Shown: piece by piece, positions 32,339 through 45,613 of the stretch | Layout: each line of letters begins with the position of its first letter | How positions within the stretch are numbered: position 1 is the first letter of the stretch | Source: Plazaster borealis | Taxonomy: Eukaryota > Echinodermata > Asteroidea > Forcipulatida > Labidiasteridae | DNA length: 64,000 nucleotides | NCBI GenBank assembly: GCA_021014325.1 | Contig: CM037472.1 | Location: 15,671,063 to 15,735,062 of the forward strand | Reading direction: 5' to 3' | Program-made: the position numbers and the translations under genes | The notes under the pieces: model-generated | Databases searched by the model: none | Seen by the model: only the letters and a program-made list of their open reading frames with translations | Told to the model about the DNA's origin: nothing

Positions 32339-33100
32339 TGTACCTCCAGCCATACACCTGGTACAGCTATAATTAGTGTTGATCCTGAGATGTTTGATAA
32401 AGGCATCAGTTACCTTGGGACGGGATGCTCATTTCAATGTTGTGCTTCTCCTGTGTGTGAGGATCAGTGGTTGGGGATGTCAAGTTTTGTGTATCTTTGT
32501 GAAACACTTGGAAATGATGGACACATTGGCTAAATGTACTTCCTTTTCTGTTTCTTTAACGTCTATTTTTATGCTTAGGCCTACCGTACACATTGCAAAA
32601 AAAAACCCCAAAACAATTAACAATACTGATATTAATCAAACATAATCAAACGAGCACATCATCCTATCCAGACAACAACAAAATTGAAACCAAAACCAAC
32701 AAAACAAAACAAAGACACACATCTCATTGTCAAACAACAGCTATTCTTACAATTACATTGTATTTTTCATGTTCAACATGTACATTATTTACATGAAAAA
32801 AGAATACGCCTGGATTTACTGTGAGGTCGAGGGTTGTGACTATTTCCCTTTCCTTTGTCTTGGTACCCCTTGTAACAGATTTTTAAATCTAGGCATTTTA
32901 GTGGAAGCGCCCTTTTCCCATGAGACTTCCTCCTCTTCTTGAATAAAACTCCATGCTTGAATAAAATAATAACATACATGTGTAAATATACCATTTCATT
33001 CAGCACAATACTTCCAAACAAAATTCCTTTTTATAGAAATTTATTTCTTTATTTATTTTCTTGCCATTAATGAGTGTCCCCTGTTTTTTATCAAAAATAC
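32339..33100. other. spacer, 3' of the minus-strand gene
   Basis: Holds a worn family D fragment (32,805-32,945) and A-rich sequence at 32,597-32,720. On the minus strand an additional AATAAA lies at about 33,048-33,053, downstream of the terminal exon. Confidence 0.45.
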
Positions 33101-33106
33101 TTTATT
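33048..33106 (-). terminator. polyadenylation signals of the minus-strand gene
   Basis: AATAAA overlaps the stop codon at 33,106-33,101 (TTGAATAAAG) and recurs at about 33,053-33,048 (AATAAATAAAG) in an A/T-rich 3' UTR. The second is the likelier functional signal, as the first is too close to the stop. Confidence 0.6.
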
Positions 33107-33275
33107 CAATACGCTGACAAAGCGGACCTGGAGGTCCAATCAAGCAGCGTCTTGGTTGGTCCTTGCTGTAGGGGTAGACACGAGCCTCAGCCTCCTCCTC
33201 GCTGATTACGTTCTCATGGGAGATGTAAGGCGAACTCTCCTCTTTGTTGCAGGACCCTGAGCTGCTGGGAGATCC
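33102..33275 (-). CDS. 3'-terminal coding exon of an unidentified gene
   Basis: Fifty-seven codons plus TAA, entered in phase 0 through a strong acceptor (CGTTTTTCTCTGGCAG|GGA). It begins GSPSSSGSCNKEESSPY, passes an acidic EEEAEAR stretch, and ends RCLIGPPGPLCQRIE. Codon use is markedly more GC-rich than the surrounding DNA. The stop codon lies inside an AATAAA (33,101-33,106), and a second AATAAA follows about 50 bases on, as expected at a transcript end. Upstream exons must lie at higher coordinates, but none could be assigned: a candidate donor CAG|GTATGT at 33,597 is out of phase. I recognise no domain or family. Confidence 0.6.
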   Translation of the reverse strand, partial: GSPSSSGSCNKEESSPYISHENVISEEEAEARVYPYSKDQPRRCLIGPPGPLCQRIE

Positions 33276-34741
33276 CTGCCAGAGAAAAACGGAAGTTGAA
33301 TGCTTTTGGGATTCTGAGATGGCATTACTTGAAATAGCGCCCAAGGATATACTGTACTATGGATTGTGTTGGAAGTATGCATACAATACATACGTACAAG
33401 CAGTATCAGCTAATTTGGAGGAGTTTTGTTTTTGTTGTTAAATTCTGTCTTGGCCATGTGGGAAATAAAATCATTTGCAACAAACATATTGACAGAAAAG
33501 GACTTGGAGAAAATGAGACACGCGTACATAGTACGTAAATTTATGAGCACCATTAATGAAGCATAGATCTTGGCATACAAATCTTGACATACCTGTGTGG
33601 CCTTAACTCATCAAGTACCACATCTGTGTATAGTAAAATTATTCAATATTGTCCAGATGCGGTTTGTTTGCCAAAACCAAGGTTTGATTAAGTGAGTTGT
33701 ATCTTCTTGGCTCTTGGCGTGTCAACCATCATTGACATGATTATTATCCATGTCTCTATGATTTACATCCACCAGACATTGGCCAGCTGCATCCAGAATA
33801 TTTTATGGGGACAATCAGAATTGGCACTCAGCAGAGATTGTATGTCTCCCCTTGTTCTCTCCCCTCTCTCTTTTTTTGATGTCTCTCTCTCTCCAAGGAG
33901 GTAGAAATCTGTGGCTATTAATCCTGTGACATGGTCAGGCAACACCCATCCTGTTTTTATGTTGCTGAAGTGAAATACTATGGGCTGTGTAAATGAGATT
34001 TCCCAGCCGGTTTTCTTAAAAAAACCACCAAAACAAAACAGGAGATTGTAGAATCCGTGGCGATTGTTTGCTTGCAATTTTAACAGGACCCACATTTCTT
34101 CACCTAAATAAACGTGTGTCTTTAGTAGCCAACATGAAAGTGAAATATTAAAATCAAAGATTTACATACCTGTACATTATACATTGTACTGTTCATTATA
34201 CATTGTACTGTGCATTAAACACTGTAGCTTGGAAAACTTTTCAGGTGGAAAAAAAAAGAATTCAAAAAAAAAAGGAAGACATACATGTAGGTTGTATGGC
34301 TTAGCCAGATCAAATTGTTTCTATATCCCTAATGCAATTATTACATTATTTAAAAATAAACCATTGAACAAATCAATTTGTCTACAAAAGGAAGGTAATT
34401 TATGCAAGTTATTTTTACATCTCAGTAGAGTAGGCCAGTCTTAAAAGAAAATCCTTCCACCCATGATCCGGTGCAGTGTCTACGTGGCCAGACAGTAGAC
34501 ATGATGTGGAGAGAAAGTCTGTTCATCTTGTTTGAAGTCGGATCTAAATCAAACATGCTTTGTTTGGCCACTATACAAGAAGCAAAAATCGCAGGGTACA
34601 TTGCACAGACGTTGGACAATGTACATTACAGTGTACACACTGTTCCATTGCGTTTGCATTACATATGCATACATTACACTTGTTTATGCCTTTTCTGTAA
34701 TTACAGATCTTCTAATTACAATGTACATGGGCCACTGTACT
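33276..34741. other. probable intron or intergenic sequence
   Basis: No coding exon was identified. Short direct repeats of CATTATACATTGTACTGT occur at 34,178-34,215, and pyrimidine-rich stretches are present at 33,860-33,895. Confidence 0.4.
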
Positions 34742-34845
34742 GAGCTTTGCATATTAAATATATCCACAGTGTGAGTGTTCACAATACCCTCAAATTGATG
34801 CTATTGTGAATCCCACGCTCTGAAGATGTTTAATATGCAAAGCTT
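34742..34845. repeat. ~100-nt imperfect hairpin
   Basis: AGCTTTGCATATTAAA at the left and TTTAATATGCAAAGCT at the right pair perfectly. The pairing continues with mismatches to TTCACAATA/TATTGTGAA around a ~14-base loop. It may be a small palindromic MITE or a small-RNA precursor. Confidence 0.65.
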
Positions 34846-34928
34846 ATTCACTGGTACAGACTATATCTTGTTCGTTGTGATGCAGGCTATGCAAAGTATT
34901 TTATGCGAAGTGAGCATGTGATAATAAT

Positions 34929-35094
34929 CAGGGCTGGAATTACACGGAGGCCATGGAGGCCATGGCCTCTGTTGCCCCTGGTCTTGGCCTTGGTGCCCCT
35001 TCATTAGTTGCTTAAAGACTTTAAGATTTTCCAATGTAAGTACCTTTTGCAAAATGAAAACGGCCTTAGCCCTCTCAAAGATGAAATTCCAGTG
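34929..35094. mobile_element. MITE family D, copy 3
   Basis: CAGGGCTGGAATTACACGG at the left, ATGAAATTCCAGTG at the right, interior TTGGTGCCCCTTC and TTTGCAAAATGAAAA. It contains a local CCATGGAGGCCATGG duplication. Confidence 0.72.
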
Positions 35095-36569
35095 TCTTTA
35101 AATGCGTTTTGAAATGTCCTACCTTGCAGAGAGATTGGTGAACAAAAGGTGGCATACATATTATTAATAGTAAGGGTAGAGGGAAATGAGACATTATGAT
35201 GTAAAACTGAAAGAGGAATACAAACTGGGGGAAACCCCATTTTTACAGATGAACAGTAGTATCATTGAAATTATTGATTTGAAGTTAAGTGCAATGTTAT
35301 ATTCTGACCATTTACTGATTATTAGTACTATATTTATATTTTTCAATAGACTTGGCAATTCTCGCTTGTATAATTGAGCATTTTTTGAGGACCTTGGGCT
35401 CCCCACATACATCGCTATAACAAGTGAAGGAAACAAAATCATGCCTTGTAACTGGGCCCATTATTAAGATATATGCACACGACTCACACAAGTCTATTCA
35501 AGATCTAGTATTGTAACCTTTTCTTTTAATTATTATTTTCTTTTTAGAGACATTTGCTATTTGCTTCAAATTTTGTTTTGGGGGTATAGATTTGTTATTT
35601 ATTTATTTATATTTGTGTTGTTTGATTTTTTTCTTTTGGGGTGGATGTTTGTTTAGATTTGTTTAATATATTTATTTATTTATTTATTCGTTTTTGTGGG
35701 GGAAGGCAAGGGAAAACTTAATATCAAGGTTTAAATCCAGGACGTAATCATTTATGCAAACTTTTCCAAATGCCAGCATTTGATGACAGTATTACACAAG
35801 GAATTCTCTACAGACAATCCACACCAGACACTGATTAATTCACAAGTGATGATGTGCAATGTATGACGGGTCTTTGACCTTCGTGGTTGCCATAGCAACA
35901 ACCTTCATCCTGAAGACACAAGTAGACCATGACTTGGACGAGGAGTTATTTTTGTTAGAGTGATGTGCATGCATGAATGTGGAATTTAATTGTTGCAAAG
36001 CAGGTCTTCTCTAAGTTGAAGCAATGATATAGGGTGCGGTGCTAAAAATAAATGCAATCGTAAAAGACACATGTGTGCAGTCATTAAAAACATCCGGATT
36101 CCTGGCGCACATTTTATCGTTCAGCAGCAAACATGGATGTCAAAGACTCATGTGGTAGACAGATCACTTTCATGTTGGATGAGCAGTGACCACATGGCGA
36201 CAACGAAACAAGTCATTTGCTACCCACAAAAGACGCTATGTTAAAAACGCCAGACAGTGCCAGCCTGCCAATGAAGATTTTCAAACTTATCTTTTACCTC
36301 CTCCTCATCATCATTATTATTCTCATCTTGTGCTCTGCTGAGAAGCATACATGATTGTAGGCAATCATGGTTTGTTCCAAGTAGGGTGTTAGGGTATCCC
36401 CTATTTCATATTTTCTGTAGGTGTAGTGTGTTTTTCTCTGTGGTACTTTCCGTTGATATTTCATTTTCATTTTTTAATTCTGGTTGTGAATCCAAGGACT
36501 CTCAGAAAAGCGAACTTAATCACTATACTAGCCAAGAACCCCATTAAAAGAAGACAAAGAAGGAAAAGT
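35095..36569. other. spacer with simple repeats and an X-box
   Basis: TTTA/TTATT-rich low-complexity DNA at 35,590-35,690 and an RFX-type X-box at 35,886. No confident gene. A 27-codon frame at 36,271-36,354 with a signal-peptide-like hydrophobic core overlaps a TCA/TTA microsatellite. Confidence 0.4.
35886..35899. promoter_or_regulatory. RFX X-box motif
   Basis: GTTGCCATAGCAAC is an imperfect palindrome that fits the consensus bound by RFX factors (GTTGCC, short spacer, GCAAC), master regulators of ciliary genes in animals. No promoter or first exon could be tied to it. Confidence 0.5.
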
Positions 36570-36715
36570 CAGTTTTAGATGTGGGAGGAAAACCCCAGAT
36601 AAATACTCCAGGGAAAACCCACGCAGTCAGGTAGGGACTGAAAACCCAATCCACATAGTGCCCCCCGGTGGGATTCGAACCGGGGTCCTAGAGGTGGAAG
36701 GCGAGGAAAGATACC
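36570..36715 (-). mobile_element. tRNA-derived SINE, third family
   Basis: On the minus strand, CCTCGCCTTCCACCTCTAGG leads to the B box GGTTCGAATCCCACC (complement of 36,672-36,681) and then a body complementary to GTAGGGACTGAAAACCCAATC and GATGTGGGAGGAAAACC. The A-box half is poorly preserved. Confidence 0.65.
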
Positions 36716-39700
36716 ATATTCTGGACTATATGAAAAAAACAGATTTCACCGAGTGAGTATATTCTGCGATAATGCACGAATGAAATGTAAACATTTGTTT
36801 TATGCAACTCACTCATAGATCCTTGTGATTTGAACATTTTTACAAACAAATACAAAATAGATGTGGAAACTCGTCCACCGCAACAATCTGAAAACTCTTT
36901 AAAAATTCTATTAAATAATGTAGATTGGAAGATTGAGCTGGATTATTGTTTTAGAAACGACGCTGAGAATTAAGCTTCATTAATACATCCTATATTTATT
37001 TTCCATATACGATGGTTACCTCTGTCCATAGTCGGAGCAGCAATTACATGGCAAAATGAAGGCAGAGGATGACATGTGACGTGGGTTCCACCAATTAAAC
37101 AGCAAGGATCTATGTGTGAGTTTGTCCATCACATCAAGAGGAATTTACTCTGAGAAAATAAGTAGACTGTATGGTGTGTCAATGACCCACCCATGTTATC
37201 AGGCTACTTTGCATATAACTGTCTTCATTGTTGGCAGTGAGTTGATAGTTTATTCAGCAGCCTAATGAGGCAGTAAACATAACTGCAATGTGCAAGACAG
37301 AATACCAGTCAAAACAACTTTGCTAAAAAGAGTTGCCGAGAGCATAAGTGGGCCACCAAGGATAAGCTGTTGAGAGTGGGTAATGGGGCGTTAGAACCTG
37401 TGCAGAAGGGCTGCCAGCAGAGACACAACACTGTTTGTTTGGAAAAAAACAGAGGAAATCACTGTCTCCAACCATAGAGAAAGGACAGAGAGACTCTATC
37501 CTCCAACTCTTGCTCTATGCTCCAACAGTTTAGTTCAGGCTTGGAATTTCAGTTTTGGAATGGGGCAAGAGGGTGGGGAGGGAAGCAAACTTGGCAAGGC
37601 CATTTATATATTTTTTAAAGAGCACTTTCATTTAAAAGTTGTTTAATTGTTTAGTCTTCTTGAACATGTTGAAGGGTGAGGGTGGGTAGGTTCAAACCAG
37701 GGACATAAACCACATTCAAACCAGGGACATATTTTAGAAAAAGGGACAAGAGGGTCCTGGGTTGGGAGAACAAAGAGAAGTCCTCGATTAGCGGGATTCA
37801 CAAATGTGTGTGCGTGTGTGTGTTGGGAGGGGGGAGGGGAATGTATGACAAAACAAGGGCCTTCATGTCCTCGGTGTCTTTTCTGGCAAGTTTGATATAC
37901 ACATGTAAGAAGCTATGGATTTAAATCTCGTGCAGTTAAACTACACACTCTGTACTGTATGGATAAATGCATAAATGCATTGAAGACAGCTCTGTCATTG
38001 AAATCAGTAAATTGTCAAGGCCGTGCTTCAGCATTTTCATTTAGGAGGAAATTGAATCTATAATTCACAGGTCTTGATTTCACATGGCGCAAAACCCTAC
38101 ATATATGTTAAAGTATGAATAATAGAAATCCTTAAACCAGTTTGTTATGTCTTACAGACAGAGATTACCAGTTCATTCTGCTTGTACTGTCTGTCCTCAT
38201 CGTAAAATTGACCTGTAGATTTGAACAAGTATTTATGAACGTCAACTTGATATACCATAAACTTAACCTCAAACTGTGATACCATTGTGTCAAATGTTAT
38301 GGGGTATGAGTTTATGATGTATGTAAACTTTATAATGCTTGTTTATTAGCAACCAAGTTTGTTACGAAGTTAACAATGAACCTATGTACATGTAGCTTAC
38401 CCAAAGTTCAATACGTTTGGTTCATGTAGTTGTTAACATGCAAATTCCCACAATATCGTTTACATGAACATTCATGGTCTCATGCAGTTCACCAGTATAT
38501 TTTGTGCTACATGTACCTTGTAAATTGTCCTGTTATTAACAGCTTTGAGTGTGGAATGCAGGAGGTATGTGCAATTGACTGGGATTAATTGATTAGTGGA
38601 AAAACAATCAATATAATTATATATCCATCCACCACAGTCCACTGTGGTTTTGCTTTCAATTTTTGAGAAACCCATGTACTCTAATACCGTGCAATACAAT
38701 CCCAAGTTTACAAGAGAAATGATTATGCCACGACGGAATTTATTCCCGCTGTGTTGAAATTGCCGGTGAGTGAAATGAACAAAATTCTTCCAGCCTGGGA
38801 AGTGAATGAAGTTAACGAAGCCATCCCACAAGGTCTGAGTAATTTCTGGGGAAACTAACACGCATGTCGCTGCATGAGTACCCAACTGTGGTAAGCATTT
38901 AATGAAAACAGAGCTGGGATTTTAAATACACGTTATTACATGGTACATTTTAGAATGGGGTTTAAATGGGAAAAATTAATTTTGACTGTTCAACAGAAAA
39001 GGTGTTGTGTAAATCGGTTGTCCCACTTGGCATTTTACAATTTATTATTTTTAGTTGAGGTTTTTTTTCTTCTTCTTTGCTTCTTTCTCTTGCCAGACTA
39101 AAGGTCTCAGTCAAGTAATTTACTTGGATATTTTAAAGTTACAGGGTTGAACAATTTCTGACTGTTTTCTTAATTCAGACTTGTTTATGTCTGGCAGGCA
39201 AAAAAACAAACACAGTTGTTATTTTCTCAAGATGTAAAAAGATGGTGCCACTTGATATACTTCTCTAGCTCTGTGGTTCCTGTTTCCAAAAGCTCATTGG
39301 AATCTATATAATTTCAGGGATTTCTAAAAGGTAGAAATGCCATTATTTTAACAGACATGTGGGCCTACCTCATATAAGATTTGAGTATAGTTTTAGAGCT
39401 TTTTGTCAGTAAAGACTTTCACCCCGAAGTTATTTTTGAATAAAAACAGGTTAATTTACTTGTACAGTGTAAATGTAGGTTACAAACCACGCGAATAAAG
39501 TGCATGTTTTTATATCCAACACTTCCTCCCCCAAAAAGAAAGGTTTGTGTTTTGAAGTAAGAAGATTTTGTCGGAAACGACAATTGTTAATTCACAGTTG
39601 TGCAGTCAAGAAGAAATACACTGTTTTCTTTTCCTAAAAATAAAATAGATTGACCTCAAGTGAAAATATTGTTGTTATGACAAATTCTGAAATTGTGATG

Positions 39701-42700
39701 TCTATATCAAACATTGTATGAGACAATTGTTTCCTTCTATTGTGACGAGGTATCATTTCCCACCCATCAACGTGTGAATTGGATTTCCTGAAGTAGTACA
39801 ATTCCTGACAACACTGACAGGTTTTCATGTGGAAGCGGTAAATTGCGAAACTAAAAACTAAATTGTCCTGCATTAGCTTTGGATATTAATTTCATGAAAC
39901 AGTAGAGTGACAGGGGGGTGTAGTGTTCAGTACTACATGTAATATTTGTGGAGAATGAACCCCACTGTTAACTTGGCACTTTGTCATTGGAATAACAGAG
40001 TCTCATTGTGTTACCAGTATACTTGCCGGAAGTGTTCTGTCAAGATTTGTGGTGGTGATAAATGCATTGATGATTTCCTGTTATAAACTAGTGATAAATA
40101 CTCTGCAACCAAAGTGAAAGTTCTACCACAGGACAGGTGTAGGATCCCCTGGTTCTAGCCCTAAAGGATAGTCAGTGATGTCATGGTACATGTCCACATG
40201 CCACCACTGGGTCTTTCATGTTAAGCTCAGTGCATTATTATGCAGCGAGCGTTGGCCTCTCATTAAAATACTTTGATCCATGTAGAGTGTTAGAGTGTTC
40301 TATGATCTACGCTACAATACCTTTTCACATTACGCTCTATGGCGGCGACATGCCTTTTATGTTGGTTAACCACTTAATAGGAATTCTTATTCTAGCCATT
40401 CTAACACAGTGCTCAACCATAGGCTCAACCACCCACACTACCTATGACTGTACACTATAGTCAGGCTCTCTCTACGTTCACAGAAAAAGGTTATTCATGA
40501 AGACTGCAATGGTCTTGTTCCCTGTAGGCATAGAAGGAAATAACCAGTTTAGGTACAGTCATTGTACCCACAACGACTCACCCCTCCTTCATATGAGAGC
40601 TCAGAGGAATTGGCCGTCAGTAAATCATATGTGTAACCTGCACTGCATACTGTACATGTGCGCCTCTGTACTTACATGTCATTAAATTGAATTGGCCGCA
40701 CATATTAATTGCTGTGAATCAGTGATAGACTAGTCTCAACGAGGACGGTACATCAAGGGAAAAACATACAACGCCACGGATCTTATGGTTTTTTTCTTTT
40801 CTATGGGATTTCCTTTTGACCTGAAGCCAAGCCGCAAAGGAGCGAGACACATCCATTCAGACGATAACTGCCGGTGCTGGTGAGCCAGTTGTACAGTCAA
40901 AGCAAACGGACATTCACTGAATGGGGGATTTCCTCTTGGCTCAAGCAGCAATTCTAAATATAACAGTAAGTAATCTGGAAAGGTTGCCAAGGTTAAAAAT
41001 ATAGTACAAATTGTAATTATGTACACGGCCTCACTTCAGCATTAGACGTGTGTGGCATACTATTACCAGATCATTACATCCAGATAATTAGTTCACATAC
41101 ATGATACAGTTGTCATCTTCCGGAAAACAACCTCCTTGGACAGCTGTGCATGTACCTGGTATGTCTATTGATTTTTTGGGGGTTATACATCAAACATGTA
41201 GTTTTAAAAGATAATCTCATCACACTTCTGTGTCCGCTAATAATACTTGCATGTGAATTGTTGTAATTCATGTGAAATGTCATTCATAGGCTACACTGTA
41301 TAATTTTGCATATTTTCACATTTTAACAGTTTGCAGTATCCTGTGAAGTGTGTGTTTTGTGAACCCAATTATAACAAGTCATGGTATTATCATTATGATT
41401 GCTCTCTTCATTTAAACATGTCAGTGTGGCTGTCTATGCTGTACAGTTGATGAACATGCTAATGTTTCATGCATGTGTTGTCATGGTTGAACATGTAGTG
41501 TACGTAGGCAAGTGTGTACAATACAAACGGTATACCTGTCGTCCTGTACACTAAGTATGACCATGATATGACTCACATGTTCTTGACCTTGGCAATTGTA
41601 TAAATGGATTTTTCATTTGATCATGAATATATTTTCCACTTTTGCGTACATAACCGTTGATCAAAATATTATCATTAATATATTTTCCACTTTTGTGTAC
41701 GTACATAACCCTTGATCAAAATAGAGTGCATTATTTCCAATTCCATAATTTGAATGTAGACACAGCATTTTTCCTGTCCAAACTAAAACTGTACGAAGGC
41801 ATACCATGTTGTGTTGATTTTTTTTCTCTCTGTTTTGACTTTGCAAAAATGGTTTCGTATGCTAACAATGTATCTACCATTATTCCTGCTTACAAGTAGA
41901 GTGTTTGTGTATTGACCCAATACGCTGCATGCATTGAACAAAGTGTAGCCTTATTTTTGGCTTGGGAAGAACCATGATTGTACACAAATCTAAAACTAAT
42001 ACTGTAGGCCTACATATGTTGCTTTCACTGTGCAAAAATTAGAGGTACATTGTGCAACCCTAATGTACTCTGTTCTTATAAGGGAAAGGCAGTTCTTCCT
42101 TAGTAAAAGGCATCTCTATGAGGAAAATTTAAAGTTCTACTTGAGGGTTTCCGTTGCCTCTGTCGGGCCTGATACTTTACGGGGGCAACAGAGTCGTTTG
42201 CCTCCATGACCCTGGTCATTGCCTTGGTGTTCCTTGAAAGATTTCTAGTAGAAAATTAAAATTCCATCACAGAGGTGCCCTTCTGTGATGTATGAGGCCT
42301 GCATGTCCATGTACATATATGTTGTTTGGGATGCATAAAGTTTTATATTAAATGCATCATGGATATGAGGAGGAGACAATAGAGGTAGAATTACCATAAT
42401 TACAAACCACATTTAGCGATACCCTTAAATCAGCCAACCAAACAAACCAGCTTGTTATGGTGACATTCAATACATGGTTGACCTAAAAAAATGATTTGTT
42501 ATGTCTAGGACCATGGCAAAGAATGTCTTGTTTAACGAAGCAATTGATCTTTGGGTCTACTTTTCAAGGGAATTCTGGTTGTGGAAGTTCACTATTCGAA
42601 CAGCTTCATCATAAATACATGCAGGTCAAATTTGTTGAGAAGTGTTGATAAGAACTGTCCCTGTGAAGTGGATGAGAATGTTTATTAAAGCAAAGAGTCA

Positions 42701-43041
42701 AGAGATTTGGATGTTGGGTCATGGATGTTGGGCCATCTTTGTCAGAGCTCAAAATTCAAGAAAATCTTCACTTCAGTAGACCTCAGGGCTTGTCTCAGAA
42801 CTTTCACCAGACTGGAAATACATACCTTTACAAGGCTTGCTATACGTTTGGGTTGATATTGAGTTTGGAAACCTAACTAGTAAACTAGCAAACCTTTAAG
42901 TTATGTTGTTGGAGAAAAACACTACACAGCTTGCCTAGTGTTAAATTTACTTGTACTTGTCCTGAACTCTGCCAGAGTCTAGTGGATATAATTCGAGCAA
43001 TGACCTTGCATGATTCACTAATTATGATTTGACCGTGAACT
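36716..43041. other. 6.3-kb region without a recognised gene
   Basis: Likely intronic or intergenic. It contains a GT/GGGA-rich patch at 37,805-37,845, a worn family D-like piece at 42,164-42,300, and abundant ACATGT words. The longest frame, 38,472-38,885 on the minus strand, lacks an ATG near its start and has no domain. Frames at 39,634-39,873, 40,736-41,026 and 41,657-41,899 are equally anonymous. Confidence 0.4.
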
Positions 43042-43240
43042 GGGCCCAATTTCATAGAGCTGCTTAAGCACAAAAAGTAGCTAAGCACAACAAAATTACA
43101 TGTATGCTCACCAGAATAAGGTAACCAGCCAAAACACCATATCTCATGTACCATAAATGACTGGGATCCTGCTCATTTGTGCTTAGCAGAATTTGTTTTA
43201 GTGCAATTTTCTGCTTAAGCAGCCCTATGAAATTTGGCCC
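43042..43240. mobile_element. MITE family C, best-preserved copy
   Basis: GGGCCCAATTTCATAGAGCT at the left and AGCCCTATGAAATTTGGCCC at the right frame CTTAAGCACAAAAAGTAGC, CACCAGAATAAGGTAACC and TTCTGCTTAAGC. It provides the reference for the other family C copies. Confidence 0.85.
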
Positions 43241-45288
43241 TGGTGTTAGAGGGAGCAGTTACAACAGTCCTCTCTTATTCCCCTAAATAAAATACTGTAA
43301 ACAATCAAAATCAAACAAATTCAAAAGATTTACACCCTCCCCCTTGTTTCATGATTGTCCCATCCAATTATAGTAAGTGGAAATACTTTGTGAATCACAC
43401 TCTTCTAAGTTCAATCCGAAAAGTGCAAATGTCTGAATCTGTTTGAATGGAACATGTTTTTTTCTAAATTTAGTAACTAGACGCATTCAACTGTTATTTA
43501 ACGAGACAGAAGCAGGATATGTTTAAAGTTTAACCATTTGAGTATGCACACTTTGCACAGGGTGTGGCTCAAAATTGGTTGCGAAGGAAAGACAAATTGT
43601 CAGCTTTCAATGAAAAACTTCCCTTATCTTGTTATTGTAAACCAGAACTGGATTCCATATGTAGCTGAAAGTATGTTTTTGTAAGTGAAGTGGTTAAGAT
43701 CCTGCAGGAACAGTGACGCTTTACCTACATGTACATGTCCATTATGTACCTGACACTAGTTACAGCATTTGCGTTTCATTACACTGCCATGGCCTAGATA
43801 AAGTCAAACAAGTGAAATACGCAATATGTGAGTGTTCTAAGCACAAGAGACAGGCATGATATTCTTCCTAATTCTCCCTGATTTCCGATTTGTTTGGCCT
43901 TGGAAAAAACATATTTTTTTTAATCAAATTGCCTGATAAGTATATAAAAGCAATCACGTGTAGGTCAGCCCTTCTGCTCAATAAAATGTTCCTACTTTTT
44001 CCCCAAGGACCACATATCACGCCTGAAGAGAAAGAGTAATATGTGCATTCATTTATCCCCAATGAGGGCACTTTTGAGCTTTTGAATTTGTATACAAAGG
44101 AGCCCATATACCAGCTATTAAATCTACAGGTACTTTAATTTGTTTCTCGAAACAATAGTTGAAAGCGACATTAATCAGGCCTTTGATGCTTCGTTCTTGT
44201 AAGGGCAAGGCAATTTTCCCTTATTAATGGGGAAGTTCTACTGGAACATTTCAAGGGGCACCAAGGCATTGACCAGGGACACGGAGGCAATTCGCAGTAT
44301 TTTTGACTTCCTGAGGGTGTGTGAGAACCAAATTTAATGATGGGAAACAAGTAAATTGAACTGTTTTGTAATTGTTTTTATTATATTACTTTTACTATTT
44401 ATTTGGCCATTGATACTGTACAAGAAAGTAACATACAGGGAGTCAATATAATATAAAACTGTAATTGCGATGCAAGGAAATTCGATGTTGAAAGCGTCCT
44501 CATGCAGTCAAAAATAGGGTCAATTGCCTGCATGGTCCCAATGAAGTATGCCCGTCATGCCTGCAAAACTTTCTCCTGACAGTTTTAACCTGTTGCCTTA
44601 CATAGTGCATCTGGATGTTGATTCCAAGAGGGTTCGTGAGTTTTTCACAAAAATGTTCAAGCACTCCTCTCTAGATCTTTAACTTCATCCTAACCTTGGT
44701 GAAGGGTTATAAGATTACCGGGGACTGTTAAAGTTGTTGTGATTATTCTGAGCAGCTTGTTCCTTGGTTACGTTGTAACTATGTTTAGAGTGTGTGTCAT
44801 ATCAGCTGTGACTTCTTAAGCTACAAGTGTAAATTGCCTGATCCTTTTAGATCTACTTTTCTTGGGGCATTCTTGGTGAATTCCTGGGAAAGGAAGTAAA
44901 CCCTTCTTGATGGGGATTGGGGTTGTGACTGCTTTGTTGTTATGATGCATTGATGATCATGAAGTTGGTGGATCCTGACTGATCTGTCAAGCAAATACAC
45001 AGATCACAAAAATCATACACGACATGAATTGCCCAATGCCAAATTTTGGACTTGTTGCCAGTCACATGTATTCCTTCACCACCAGAACATGTCCATCAAT
45101 GCAAATAAATGTGCACTGCATATTCTGCTTAGTCTTGAGCCAAGGGTTTGTTTCATACTGGTGATATGCCCAGATGGACATTCTCAGTGTAAGTAGTTAT
45201 CTTGCAAGCTGGATGCAAGACTAATCATGCTTTGAAGGATTTCTGTGTCTGAGCTTGCATGAACAAAGTGCTGGTCCATGTACATTGT
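43241..45288. other. spacer without a recognised gene
   Basis: Contains a worn family D-like segment at about 44,195-44,300. No coding exon was identified. Confidence 0.4.
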
Positions 45289-45292
45289 TTAA

Positions 45293-45609
45293 CCCTTTAG
45301 AGACCATTTATTTCCGTATAATCATCACCATATGCCCAGACACAGCTAGTGTAGTGTTGATTTTGGACATAATTTTTTCAGTAAAAATTTATGGGGAAAA
45401 ATAATACGAAACAGAAATTCGGTTTTATTTTACAAATAAATGATTTTATATAAATATGGGAAACAATGGAAAATGTGACTTCAGGACATGAGCTTGTGTT
45501 TTGATTACCTGGTTGAGTGAAAGTAGATCAAGTATTGTGGCAGTTTGCCACTGCTATTATTTGGTACATTTGGTACAAGCCTGTTGCGGCCACTATGGTC
45601 TCTAAAGGG
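45293..45609. mobile_element. piggyBac-like MITE
   Basis: Terminal repeats CCCTTTAGAGACCAT and ATGGTCTCTAAAGGG lie directly inside TTAA on both sides (45,289-45,292 and 45,610-45,613). TTAA target sites with CCC...GGG ends are characteristic of the piggyBac superfamily. At 317 bp with no transposase frame, it is non-autonomous. Confidence 0.85.
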
Positions 45610-45613
45610 TTAA

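Noticed and set aside
36271..36354. 27-residue secreted peptide (MKIFKLIFYLLLIIII...)
   Set aside because: The hydrophobic core comes from a CTC/ATC/ATT microsatellite and a stop follows at once.
38472..38885. 137-residue minus-strand frame
   Set aside because: No ATG at its start, no splice or domain support, and composition like the flanking DNA.
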